From Streptomyces sp. NBC_00414 (GTDB lineage Bacteria; Actinomycetota; Actinomycetes; Streptomycetales; Streptomycetaceae): a stretch of DNA of 64,000 nucleotides. A program made the position numbers and the translations under genes. The stretch is from NCBI RefSeq assembly GCF_036038375.1, contig NZ_CP107935.1, positions 7,006,001-7,070,000 on the forward strand, given 5' to 3'. This document shows positions 1-6,751 of the stretch, piece by piece (within the stretch, counting starts at the first letter, position 1; each line of letters starts with the position of its first letter). The notes under the pieces are model-generated. The model ran no database searches and was not told the DNA's origin. It saw only the letters and a list, made by a program, of their open reading frames with translations.

Positions 1-285
1 GGCGACCGGCTCTTCCACGCGGCGGTCACGGCCGCCGGACACAGCGGCATCCTCGCCGAGTTCATGCGCTCCATCGCCGACCAGATCACCGAGAGCCGCC
101 ACGAGTCGCTGCGCCAGCCGGGCCGCCCCACCCGTTCCCTCACCCAGCACCGCGCGATCTTCGACGCGATCGTGGCCCAGCAGCCGGGGCGGGCCGCCGC
201 CGCGATGCGCAGGCACGTCCAGACGGTGGCGCGGGTACGGCTGCTGGACTGGGACCCCGAGGAGGGCGAGCAGCCGGGGCCCTGA
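1..285 (+). CDS. GntR/FadR-family regulator, C-terminal part (5' end outside window)
   Basis: The reading frame is open from base 1 to the TGA at 283-285, giving about 94 residues of the C-terminus. It starts GDRLFHAAVTAAGHSG, which fits the FCD ligand-binding domain of FadR-type GntR regulators (the D..FH.A pattern with a metal-binding His). The later stretch RAIFDAIVAQQPGRAAAAMRRHV matches the last FCD helices, where a conserved His also lies. The DNA-binding half is upstream of the window. Family assignment is inferred from these motifs; the effector cannot be read. It is followed at 17 bp by a truncated peptidase E. Confidence 0.8.
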   Translation, partial: GDRLFHAAVTAAGHSGILAEFMRSIADQITESRHESLRQPGRPTRSLTQHRAIFDAIVAQQPGRAAAAMRRHVQTVARVRLLDWDPEEGEQPGP

Positions 286-302
286 CGACCGAGGCCGCCC
301 GC

Positions 303-839
303 GTGGCGGGGTTCGACCTCGTTCCTCTCCACCTCTTCCCGAGGCCCAACCTCGACGACATCGAAGGCACCGTCCTGGAGCAGGACGTGGTGTGGGTGAT
401 GGGCGGTTCGGTGGCCAATCTCCTCGCGGTCTGGCGGGTGCACGGCCTCGACGGCATCCTCCGGCAGGCCTGGCGCGCGGGTGTCGTCCTCAGCGGGGTC
501 AGCGCGGGGTCGATCTGCTGGTTCGAGGGCGGTACGACGGACTCCTTCGGCCCCGAACTGCAGCCCGTGACCAACGCGCTGGGCTTCCTGCCCTACGGGA
601 ACGGCGTCCACTACGACTCCGATCCGGGCCGCCGCCCGCTGGTGCACGACCTCGTGGCGAACGGCACCCTGCCCACCACCCACTGCACCGACGACGGGGT
701 GGGTCTGGTCTACCGGGGTACGGAACTGGTCGAGGCGGTGACCGAGATCGGTGGCAAGGGGGCCTACATCGTGACGCGGGACGGCGACACGGCCCGGGAG
801 GAGCGGCTTGAGCCGCGACGCCTGCCGGGGGTCTCCTGA
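303..839 (+). pseudogene. Peptidase E (S51)-like protein, apparently missing its N-terminus
   Basis: The 178-aa frame from a GTG at 303 covers the catalytic core of peptidase E, an alpha-aspartyl dipeptidase. GGSVANLL lies at 34-41, the nucleophile elbow GVSAGSICW at 65-73 (Ser67), and a GNGVHYDSD segment near 100-108 supplies a His. Full-length S51 enzymes are about 230 aa with an N-terminal Rossmann-like strand region of some 60 residues, and that region is absent. The frame upstream runs into the tail of the GntR gene. No good ribosome binding site precedes 303. It is most simply a deletion remnant; a short functional protein is less likely. Confidence 0.6.
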
Positions 840-914
840 GGGCCCGCGCGGAACCGGCTTCGCGGGCCGACATCGTGACGTGATGTGACGTGATGTGCCC
901 CGACGGGTTGGAGC

Positions 915-956
915 CGGGGCATCCCTGCGGCCCGTAGGAGACGCAAGGATGCCCCG
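915..956. terminator. Hairpin between convergent genes
   Basis: Perfect 10-bp arms (cggggcatcc at 915-924 and ggatgccccg at 947-956) separated by 22 nt, lying between the convergent peptidase E remnant and the small secreted protein. There is no T-tract, so it is at best a factor-assisted or GC-rich Streptomyces-style terminator. Confidence 0.45.
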
Positions 957-970
957 AACCGCCTCCGAAA

Positions 971-1003
971 GCGGATCAGACGCGGATCAGACGCGGATCA
1001 GAA
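971..1003. repeat. 11-bp tandem repeat, three copies
   Basis: gcggatcagac is repeated at 971, 982 and 993 (the last copy ends differently), immediately 3' of the small secreted protein gene. A shorter gtgacgtgat duplication lies at about 874-895. Role unknown. Confidence 0.7.
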
Positions 1004-1020
1004 GGGCTTCCGGAGCGTGC

Positions 1021-1314
1021 TCAGCCCTTCTGGAGCCACAGCTTGTAGGTGCTTCCGCTCCAGCGGCAGTCCCAGCTGTAGACGTTCGAGTAGTTGTCCC
1101 AGTACCACGAACCACGTGTGTCGCAGGGGGCGAGCCGGTTGAAGGTCTCGCCCGTGTTGACCCAGTAGAGCGGGACCGCGCTGGGCTCCGCCGCCGTGGA
1201 CGCGGCGGCCGGCGGCACCGCTGCCGGCGCGGCGGCAGCGGCGGGGAACGCGGTTGTCCCGAGTATGAGCGCGGCTCCGATTCCGACGCCTCCGAGGAGA
1301 TTGCGGATATGCAT
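1021..1314 (-). CDS. Small secreted Trp/Tyr-rich protein of unknown function
   Basis: A 97-aa protein with a clear Sec signal peptide: MHIRN, then a hydrophobic core and AFPAAAA near residue 28. The mature part begins with an Ala/Pro linker and ends in a compact aromatic domain (about residues 48-97) with two cysteines, Cys64 and Cys82, that could form one disulfide. A strong AAGGAG site stands 8 bp before the ATG. I do not recognise a family. It follows, in the same direction, the fulvocin C-like gene, with a cluster of CTGTCC palindromes in between, so the two exported products could be functionally linked; that link is inference only. Confidence 0.75.
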   Translation of the reverse strand: MHIRNLLGGVGIGAALILGTTAFPAAAAAPAAVPPAAASTAAEPSAVPLYWVNTGETFNRLAPCDTRGSWYWDNYSNVYSWDCRWSGSTYKLWLQKG

Positions 1315-1637
1315 GGCTGACTCCTTGGTCCGTTGATTCTCATGACCTGATCGGTCCAGACGATCCGGTCGAGAGTTTTGCGCGCGTCTGCCGGCACGGC
1401 GAAAACGTGGAACGGCGAACGCAATGTCCCTCGACCGGCTGGGCCAACGGAAGCCTCACCGGTGAGCGTCGGGCGGAGCAACAGTGAATTCCTGTCCCGG
1501 ACAGCAGAATTCCTGTCCGGCATGGTCGGATACCTTGTCCGGGCTCTGTCCGGGACAGCGCCGGAGAGGGGGCGGGCCGCTCATACGAGACGCGTACGAG
1601 ACGCGAGGGCAGAGCGGGACCCCCCGCGCGGGTGGCC
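1315..1637. other. 323-nt non-coding gap with CTGTCC palindromes
   Basis: No convincing gene. It contains two 13-bp perfect palindromes, ctgtcccggacag (1492-1504) and ctgtccgggacag (1546-1558), two further half sites (about 1511-1520 and 1534-1541) and a direct repeat of gaattcctgtcc. It is the 5' region of the leftward gene ending at 1021. Confidence 0.6.
1492..1558. promoter_or_regulatory. Cluster of CTGTCC-N-GGACAG palindromes (candidate operator)
   Basis: Two perfect palindromes 54 bp apart (centre to centre) with two half sites between them, in the upstream region of the small secreted protein gene. The repeated dyad is typical of a dimeric regulator's binding site. Which regulator binds is unknown. 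Confidence 0.45.
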
Positions 1638-2576
1638 TCAGGGGGCGCAGACCCCGCTGCACGGTCCCAGCCACAGGGGACCGCAGCCGAAATCGGTCCA
1701 GTTGCACCAGTACGGATGGGAGTAGCACTTCATGTTGCAGCTCCCGGTCCCCCCGCACTGGGAATTGCAGTCCATGACCTGGATGCCCTGACCGCCGCGA
1801 GGCGCCGCGCCCTGGGTGTCGGCGGGGCCCAGCGTCATGAGGATCGCCCGCGCCCCGCTCTCACCGAACGCCTCCACGGCCGCCGTCCGCAGCTCTTCGG
1901 CGGCCGCTGCCTGGCGTCGCCCCGCGATGATCTGCGGTGCCAGCCGTGTCGCGTCGTCCAGGACGGCGGACTGCTCGGCCGACAGACCGGGGTGTGTCTT
2001 CCGGTGGTTCGCGAAGTGCGCCACCCACAGATCGCTCCGGGCCGGGGCGGACAGCGCGCCGTAGACGGCGCGCCGGTAGTCCGCGGGGTAGGAGGCGAAC
2101 TCGGCGTAGCCGGAGGGCAGCCGGTCGCGGTTGGCCCTCACCCATCGGGACGCCTTGCTGCCCCTGGCGCGGGTCACGGCCTGCGCGGGCGAGGTCGCCA
2201 GGCCGCCGGTGACCAGGAACGTTCCCAGGGCCAGCCCCGGCACGGCCTTGAGGATGCCCCGACGGCTCGGGGGCCGCAGCGCGTCGAGGTCCCGCAGCGC
2301 ACGCACCACCCGCAGCGAGTCCGACGGCCCCAGCAGCCGCGCCAGGCGGAGGGACAGCGCGGTTCCGGTCCAGGCCCGTACCCGGTCGCCGTCGACCGCC
2401 AGCAGGGTCGGGGCCCATACGGCCCCTTCCCCGAGGGCGCGCGTGCGCAGGTCACGAATACGGGGTTCGGTGAGACCCGCGGTGGTCAATGTGCCGTCGG
2501 CGGACCCACGAACCCGAGCCACCACTTCTTCGCAGAATCGGCAGTCGGCGTCGAATGCCAGTATCCAATCGGTCAC
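1638..2576 (-). CDS. Fulvocin C-related bacteriocin-type precursor: thiol-motif domain + internal signal/TM + Cys-rich tail
   Basis: 312 aa from the GTG at 2576, chosen because GGGGGAG lies 6 bp upstream; a longer frame exists but would start inside the repeat array. Three parts are visible. Residues 1-95 carry FDADCRFC (Cys12, Cys15), like the DCC/DUF393 thiol-oxidoreductase signature. Residues 105-133 have RRGILK, a hydrophobic stretch and an AQA exit, i.e. a Tat- or TM-like segment in mid-protein. A helical middle follows. The last 44 residues hold eight cysteines (C-x3-C-x5-C-x3-C-x6-C-x6-C-x7-C-x3-C). The tail's length and Cys count resemble fulvocin C, a Myxococcus bacteriocin of about 45 aa. 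Bacteriocin activity is inferred, and release of the tail is not shown. Confidence 0.7.
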   Translation of the reverse strand: MTDWILAFDADCRFCEEVVARVRGSADGTLTTAGLTEPRIRDLRTRALGEGAVWAPTLLAVDGDRVRAWTGTALSLRLARLLGPSDSLRVVRALRDLDALRPPSRRGILKAVPGLALGTFLVTGGLATSPAQAVTRARGSKASRWVRANRDRLPSGYAEFASYPADYRRAVYGALSAPARSDLWVAHFANHRKTHPGLSAEQSAVLDDATRLAPQIIAGRRQAAAAEELRTAAVEAFGESGARAILMTLGPADTQGAAPRGGQGIQVMDCNSQCGGTGSCNMKCYSHPYWCNWTDFGCGPLWLGPCSGVCAP

Positions 2577-2615
2577 GAGATTCTCCCCCGTTTCTGTGTG
2601 ACAACCCGTCCGGCC

Positions 2616-2671
2616 ATGCCCGTTCGGTAATGCCAGTTCGGTAATGCCCGTTCGGCAATGCCCGTTCGGTA
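2616..2671. repeat. 14-bp tandem repeat, four copies, upstream of the fulvocin-like gene
   Basis: Units start at 2616, 2630, 2644 and 2658 with consensus atgcccgttcggta, and each begins exactly 14 bp after the previous one. The array ends 40 bp before the GTG of the fulvocin-like gene, and local GC is lower than in the surrounding DNA. It may be a stacked binding site for a regulator, but 14 bp is not a full number of helical turns. Confidence 0.85.
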
Positions 2672-2706
2672 AATGTTTCCACGCCTGTCCGTGGAAACAT
2701 TTACCG
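2667..2706. terminator. Perfect 17-bp inverted repeat
   Basis: Arms 2667-2683 and 2690-2706 (cggtaaatgtttccacg and its complement) are separated by a 6-nt loop. It lies 87 bp after the stop of the leftward MerR-PP2C gene and directly abuts the 14-bp array. It could end that transcript or be an operator for the fulvocin-like gene. There is no U-run. A second, looser dyad (agcgtcaa ... ttgacgct) lies at 2718-2757. Confidence 0.6.
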
Positions 2707-2792
2707 AGGCGTCCGGCAGCGTCAATCATTTCAATAATGTTCGAAACGTTTGACGCTCATTCACAGGCCGTGTGTGCGGGGAAAGCGCGGGG

Positions 2793-3923
2793 CTACGCCG
2801 CCTCCACCACGTCCGCCACCACGCAACTCACGTTGTCCGGGGCGCCGGAGGCGTGCGTCGTGGCGATCAGGGTCCGTGCCGCGTCGGCCGGGGTGGAGGA
2901 CGCCGTGAGCGTCTCCTTGATGGTGTCCTCCGGCACGACCGTGGGCAGGCCGTCCGAGCACAACAGGTAGCGGTCGCCGGCGCGGGCGTCGTGCAGGCGC
3001 ACATCCGGAGCCGGGGCGGGGGCGGAGGCCGGGCCGCCGCCCGTCAGCGCCTTCAGGAGCAGGGTGCGCTGCGGGTGGACCGCGGCCTCCTCCGGGGTCA
3101 GGCGGCCCTCGTCGAGCATCGACTGGACCACCGTGTGGTCGTGGGTGATCCGGAACAGTTCGCCGTCGCGGAGGAGATAGGCGCGGGAGTCGCCGATGTG
3201 GACCAGGGCCAGTCGGGAGCCCGTCCACACCATCGCGGTGAGGGTCGTGCCGGACTCCGGGTCCGTCGGGCCCGCCACCTCCCGGACCGCCTCCGTGGCG
3301 CCCTGGACCGCGTCCTCCAGGAGGTTGAGGACACCGCCGGCGGGGAGCGGCTCGTCGTCGAGGAACTTCAGGGCCTCGACGGCGGCGCCGCTCGCGGGCG
3401 CGCCCCCGGATCCGAAGCCGTCCGCGACGGCCAGGACGCGCGTGCCCGCGTACGCCGTGTCCTGGTTGGCGGGGCGGACCCGGCCGGTGTCGGAGAGAGC
3501 GGAGTAGCGCAGTTCCAGCATGGTCATGGTGGTCTCCTTGCCCGGGGACATGCCCGCGGGGGATTCGGCGAGAGGCCCCGTGAGGGGTCTCGTGAGGTGG
3601 TCCACGAGGAAGGACGCCAGGTCGCGACGGGCCGCCGTCTCCGCCTCGACACGCGACCAGAACGCGCGGATCTCCCGCGCGGCAGCCGTCGGTTCGAGGG
3701 CCCCGACCCTGCGGATCCCGGCCAGCGGCATGCCCAGCCGGCGCAGCCACACCACCAGGCGCGCCTGCTCCAACTGCTCGGGCGCGTAGTAGCGGTAGCC
3801 CGTCTCCGGGTCCACCCGCGCGGGGCGCAGCAACTCCAGCTCGTCGTACAGCCGAAGTGCCTTCGGTGACAGCCGGCATGCCTTCGAGAAGGCCCCGATC
3901 GTCATCATCGTCGTCATCGACAT
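2793..3923 (-). CDS. MerR-type DNA-binding domain fused to PP2C-family Ser/Thr phosphatase
   Basis: 376 aa from the ATG at 3923, picked for AGGAGG 6 bp upstream. Residues 8-70 form a MerR winged helix (TIGAFSKACRLSPKALRLYD, then GYRYY), followed by a helical dimerisation stretch to about 120. From about 135 a complete PP2C domain follows: RVRPANQD (148-155), AVADGFG (165-171) with the metal Asp168, HIGDSRAYLLRDG, a CSDGL segment and a C-terminal DNVSCVV. The residues for two-metal catalysis appear intact. MerR-PP2C fusions are known in streptomycetes. Here the phosphatase takes the place of the usual MerR effector domain, suggesting a regulator that binds DNA and dephosphorylates a partner. 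Target unknown. Confidence 0.85.
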   Translation of the reverse strand: MSMTTMMTIGAFSKACRLSPKALRLYDELELLRPARVDPETGYRYYAPEQLEQARLVVWLRRLGMPLAGIRRVGALEPTAAAREIRAFWSRVEAETAARRDLASFLVDHLTRPLTGPLAESPAGMSPGKETTMTMLELRYSALSDTGRVRPANQDTAYAGTRVLAVADGFGSGGAPASGAAVEALKFLDDEPLPAGGVLNLLEDAVQGATEAVREVAGPTDPESGTTLTAMVWTGSRLALVHIGDSRAYLLRDGELFRITHDHTVVQSMLDEGRLTPEEAAVHPQRTLLLKALTGGGPASAPAPAPDVRLHDARAGDRYLLCSDGLPTVVPEDTIKETLTASSTPADAARTLIATTHASGAPDNVSCVVADVVEAA

Positions 3924-4069
3924 GGCGATCCTCCTGTTCCACCACCGATGCTGTGGTCTCACCGAAGGTGAAGGTCAAGGGCCCCGATTCGGTTCCTCGG
4001 CCGGTTCCCGGGCGGTTGTTAACCTGCGACCGGTATGACCGGAGCCGACCACCCCTTGAGGAGCCCGAC

Positions 4070-4954
4070 GTGGCACGCACCACTCCCCGTATCGCACTGG
4101 TCACCTGCCAGGAGGTCCGGGAGACCGGGTACGACCGTGACCTGCCCGTCCTCGCGGACGCGGTGCGGCGGGCGGGGGCGGACACCGCCGTCGTGTGCTG
4201 GGACGACCCGGACGTCGACTGGGGCGGCTTCGACCTCGTCCTGATCCGCTCCACCTGGGACTACAGCTGGCGGGCCGCCGAGTTCCTGGCGTGGGCCGAC
4301 CGGTGCGGGGCCGTGACGAGGCTGGCCAACCCGCCGGAGGTCGTGCGGTGGAACGCCGACAAGCGGTACCTGGGCGACCTGGCCGCCGCCGCGGTGCCCG
4401 TCGTCGACACCCGCTACCTCGCTCCGGGCGACCCGGCCGACCTGCCCGGGGACCGCGAGTACGTCGTCAAGCCGACCTCGGGGGCCGGCGCCCGGTACGC
4501 GGCCCGCTACACGCCCGAGGACCACGACACCGCCGTACGGCAGCTGGAGCGCATGCACGCCGAGGGGCTGACCGCGATCGTGCAGCCGTACGTGCGGAGC
4601 ATCGACACCGCGGGGGAAAGGGCGCTCCAGTTCTTCGGCGGGCGTTTCCTGCACGCCATCCGCAAGGGTGCCGTCCTCGAACCCGGCACCGCGTTCGACG
4701 AGAAGAAGGTCCCGCACCCGAACCTGCGCACCTGGGAGCCGGGCCCCGCCGAACTAGCCGTCGCCGAGCGGGCGCTGGCCGCCGTGCCCGGCGCGCCGGA
4801 GCTGCTCTACGCCCGCGTGGACCTGGTGGACGGTGACGACGGGGCGCCCCGTGTCATGGAGCTGGAACTCGTCGAGCCCAATCTCTTCCTCTTCCTGCAC
4901 GAGGACTCGGTGCCGGTCGTCGCCGAGGCGATCGTCAGGGCCGCCGCAGGCTGA
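4070..4954 (+). CDS. ATP-grasp domain protein (RimK-like)
   Basis: 294 aa from the GTG at 4070, with GAGG 6-10 bp upstream. An N-terminal pre-ATP-grasp domain holds DLVLIRSTWDY (55-65) and NADKRYL (95-101). The ATP-binding part has YVVKPTSGAGA (131-141) and a C-terminal metal-binding segment MELELVEPNLFL (263-274). These match ATP-grasp ligases that join a carboxylate to an amine via an acyl phosphate. The DcsG-like group (cycloserine pathway) shares this form, but nothing nearby indicates that pathway. Its stop is 9 bp from the stop of the convergent gene. Substrate unknown. Confidence 0.75.
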   Translation: MARTTPRIALVTCQEVRETGYDRDLPVLADAVRRAGADTAVVCWDDPDVDWGGFDLVLIRSTWDYSWRAAEFLAWADRCGAVTRLANPPEVVRWNADKRYLGDLAAAAVPVVDTRYLAPGDPADLPGDREYVVKPTSGAGARYAARYTPEDHDTAVRQLERMHAEGLTAIVQPYVRSIDTAGERALQFFGGRFLHAIRKGAVLEPGTAFDEKKVPHPNLRTWEPGPAELAVAERALAAVPGAPELLYARVDLVDGDDGAPRVMELELVEPNLFLFLHEDSVPVVAEAIVRAAAG

Positions 4955-4963
4955 CGGGACGGG

Positions 4964-5632
4964 TCAGGGGCGCCGCTCGCCGACCGCCACGCGCTGAAGC
5001 AGCCCCCAGGTGAACTCCGCCACGCAGTCCCGCCGTACCCCGTCCGGGCCGTCCGGACCGTTCGCGTCACCCGAGCCGTCCGGGCCGTTCGCGTCGCCCG
5101 ACCCCTCCGGCGCCGTGAACGCCAGCCCCCAGCGCGTCGGCGCCGACCCCTCCAGCGGCCGGGCCGGCGCGAAGGCGCGGGCGGCCTCGTCGACCGTGCA
5201 GGACCAGGGCGTCAGGTCGTCCAGCGACCGCAACTCCGGGGCGGGGGCGCCCGGTGCGCGGACCAGCCACTCGTTCCAGGCCACGCCGCCCGGCGCCACC
5301 AGCACCTCGAAACGCAGGTCCGGCCAGAGGGGGACCGGCCACAGGAACGCCTCGCAGGACAGGTCGCCGATCCGCCGGGGCGTCACCGACTCCGCGTCGC
5401 CGAGGATCGAGCGGTAGCGCGAGACCGCGCCCCGGCTGCGCGGCGCGTGCCGCATCGCCTGCCAGCGCCGGTTGGCCTCGCGCATCTCGGCGACCGAGGC
5501 GCCCAGCGTGTGGCGGGCGTCCTCCACCAGGTCCGGGTTGTGGTCGGCCATGCGGCGCAGCAGGACGAGCTGGAAGTCGAGCGGGGTGAACGGGGCGGCG
5601 CTAGCCGGCTTGGCGGGAGGCATGCCTCCCAT
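4964..5632 (-). CDS. Conserved actinomycete hypothetical protein, last gene of the glycan operon
   Basis: 222 aa; family not recognised. The middle is rich in Trp/Pro (FLWPVPLWPDLRFEV), suggesting a beta-sheet fold. The C-terminal third contains a direct repeat, GSGDANGPDG twice in a row. There is no signal peptide or membrane segment. The start overlaps the end of the FkbM methyltransferase gene by 32 bp (or 23 bp if the second Met is used), implying co-translation as the final gene of the leftward operon. Function unknown. Confidence 0.65.
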   Translation of the reverse strand: MGGMPPAKPASAAPFTPLDFQLVLLRRMADHNPDLVEDARHTLGASVAEMREANRRWQAMRHAPRSRGAVSRYRSILGDAESVTPRRIGDLSCEAFLWPVPLWPDLRFEVLVAPGGVAWNEWLVRAPGAPAPELRSLDDLTPWSCTVDEAARAFAPARPLEGSAPTRWGLAFTAPEGSGDANGPDGSGDANGPDGPDGVRRDCVAEFTWGLLQRVAVGERRP

Positions 5633-6449
5633 CGTCCCGTACGGGGTCCGCCTGCCGTGCGTTCCGCGCGTGCCGCCCGCCCGGGCACCGGCCGTCCGGG
5701 AGGAAGAGCACCGAGTTCACGTACCGGACGTATCCCGGGCCCCGGAAGGGCAGCACGCGGCGCAGCAGGCCCTGGGAGACCACGTGCGAGGCGCGCTCCT
5801 GGTGGGCCTCCAGGTCGAAGGAGGACAGCGGAAGCCAGGTGTCGCCGGGCAGTACCCAGCCTTCGTACCCCCGCTCGGCGAGGTGGGAGACGACCGTGCC
5901 GATGGGCTGGATGCGGGCCTCCAGCTCGATGAACAGGGCCGGGCGGTCACGGGTGAGGAGGGTGCCCGCCCCGCGCAGCACCGCCAGTTCGCTGCCGTCC
6001 ACGTCGATCTTGATGAAGCCGACGTCGCGGAGGTTCAGGCTGTCCAGGGTGAGGCAGGGGACGTCGAGGGCGCGGGCGTGGATGTCACGCCTGACGAGGG
6101 ACGAGACGCCCCGGTCGCCCTGGTCGCCGGGCGGCAGCCACAGCCGGGCCGTGCCGGAGCGGTCGCTCGCGGCGGCGCGGACCACCTGTACGTTCCCGGG
6201 GGTCGCGGCGGTGATCAGCCGGGCCAGGTGCGGGACCGGTTCTACCGTCACCACGCGGCGGGCCCGGCCCGACAGGCGGCGGGTCCAGGGGCCGTACCAG
6301 CCGCCCACGTCCACGGCGGTTCCGCAGCCGGGCGGGCAGAGGTCGCCGAGCCGGGCCAGCTCGGGTTCGAAGCGGGGGTAGACGAACCGGGCGGCGGCGG
6401 CGACCAGCCGCACCGGCACGAAGGGGGCGAGCCGGGCTGCCAGGGTCAT
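5601..6449 (-). CDS. FkbM-family methyltransferase
   Basis: 282 aa with a class I SAM-binding motif TAVDVGGWYGPW (44-55), an acidic residue after the next strand (VVTVEPVPH) and the FkbM-type IKIDVDGSE segment near 144-152. FkbM enzymes O-methylate hydroxyls of polyketides, glycans and lipids; in this setting a sugar is the likely acceptor (inference). The ATG overlaps the stop of the Trm112-like gene by 4 bp (ATGA), and its own 3' end overlaps the next gene. The C-terminal 30 residues are Arg/Gly-rich and probably disordered. Confidence 0.85.
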   Translation of the reverse strand: MTLAARLAPFVPVRLVAAAARFVYPRFEPELARLGDLCPPGCGTAVDVGGWYGPWTRRLSGRARRVVTVEPVPHLARLITAATPGNVQVVRAAASDRSGTARLWLPPGDQGDRGVSSLVRRDIHARALDVPCLTLDSLNLRDVGFIKIDVDGSELAVLRGAGTLLTRDRPALFIELEARIQPIGTVVSHLAERGYEGWVLPGDTWLPLSSFDLEAHQERASHVVSQGLLRRVLPFRGPGYVRYVNSVLFLPDGRCPGGRHARNARQADPVRDDGRHASRQAG

Positions 6450-6751
6450 GGCGTCATCGACCCCGGCTTCCGGGGCTCGCCGCCCCCGGTGATCCGCAGC
6501 AGCAGATCCTCGTGCTCGTCGTCCGTCACCTGTTCGCCGGAGGACGGAAGAAGCTGCGGGATGCCGTCCACGATCGGATAGCGGCGCCGCAGCCGGGGGT
6601 TGTAGAGAGCGTCGTCAGCGCTCCCGGTGCTCTCGGCGCCGTCAGTGCCCTTCCTGTCCTCCGTCCGCTCCGGCTCCTTTCCGAGGAGATGCAGCGGCCC
6701 CTTGTCCAGCGGGCACGCCAGGATCTTCAGCAGCGGGTCGTCCGGGTTCAT
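6446..6751 (-). CDS. Trm112-family (UPF0434-like) small protein
   Basis: 101 aa beginning MNPDDPLLKILACPLDKGPL and later RRRYPIVDGIPQLLP, the paired motifs of Trm112-like proteins. In the middle it has a longer polar insert (about residues 25-48) than the usual 60-aa bacterial form. Only one Cys (13) of the zinc set remains. Trm112 proteins act as partners or stabilisers of methyltransferases; here it sits directly before an FkbM methyltransferase (4-bp overlap), which makes a pairing attractive. Its first 110 bp overlap the end of the exporter gene in another frame. Confidence 0.75.
   Translation of the reverse strand: MNPDDPLLKILACPLDKGPLHLLGKEPERTEDRKGTDGAESTGSADDALYNPRLRRRYPIVDGIPQLLPSSGEQVTDDEHEDLLLRITGGGEPRKPGSMTP

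Noticed and set aside
2577..2729. Longer N-terminus for the fulvocin-like protein
   Set aside because: It would encode the 14-bp repeats and the hairpin as a repetitive peptide, whereas GTG at 2576 has a GGGGGAG ribosome site and begins at the conserved domain.
2739..2757. gttcgaaacgtttgac as a further IclR-type operator
   Set aside because: Only about 10 of 16 positions match and it lies at the 3' end of the MerR-PP2C gene, far from sugar genes; chance similarity is more likely.
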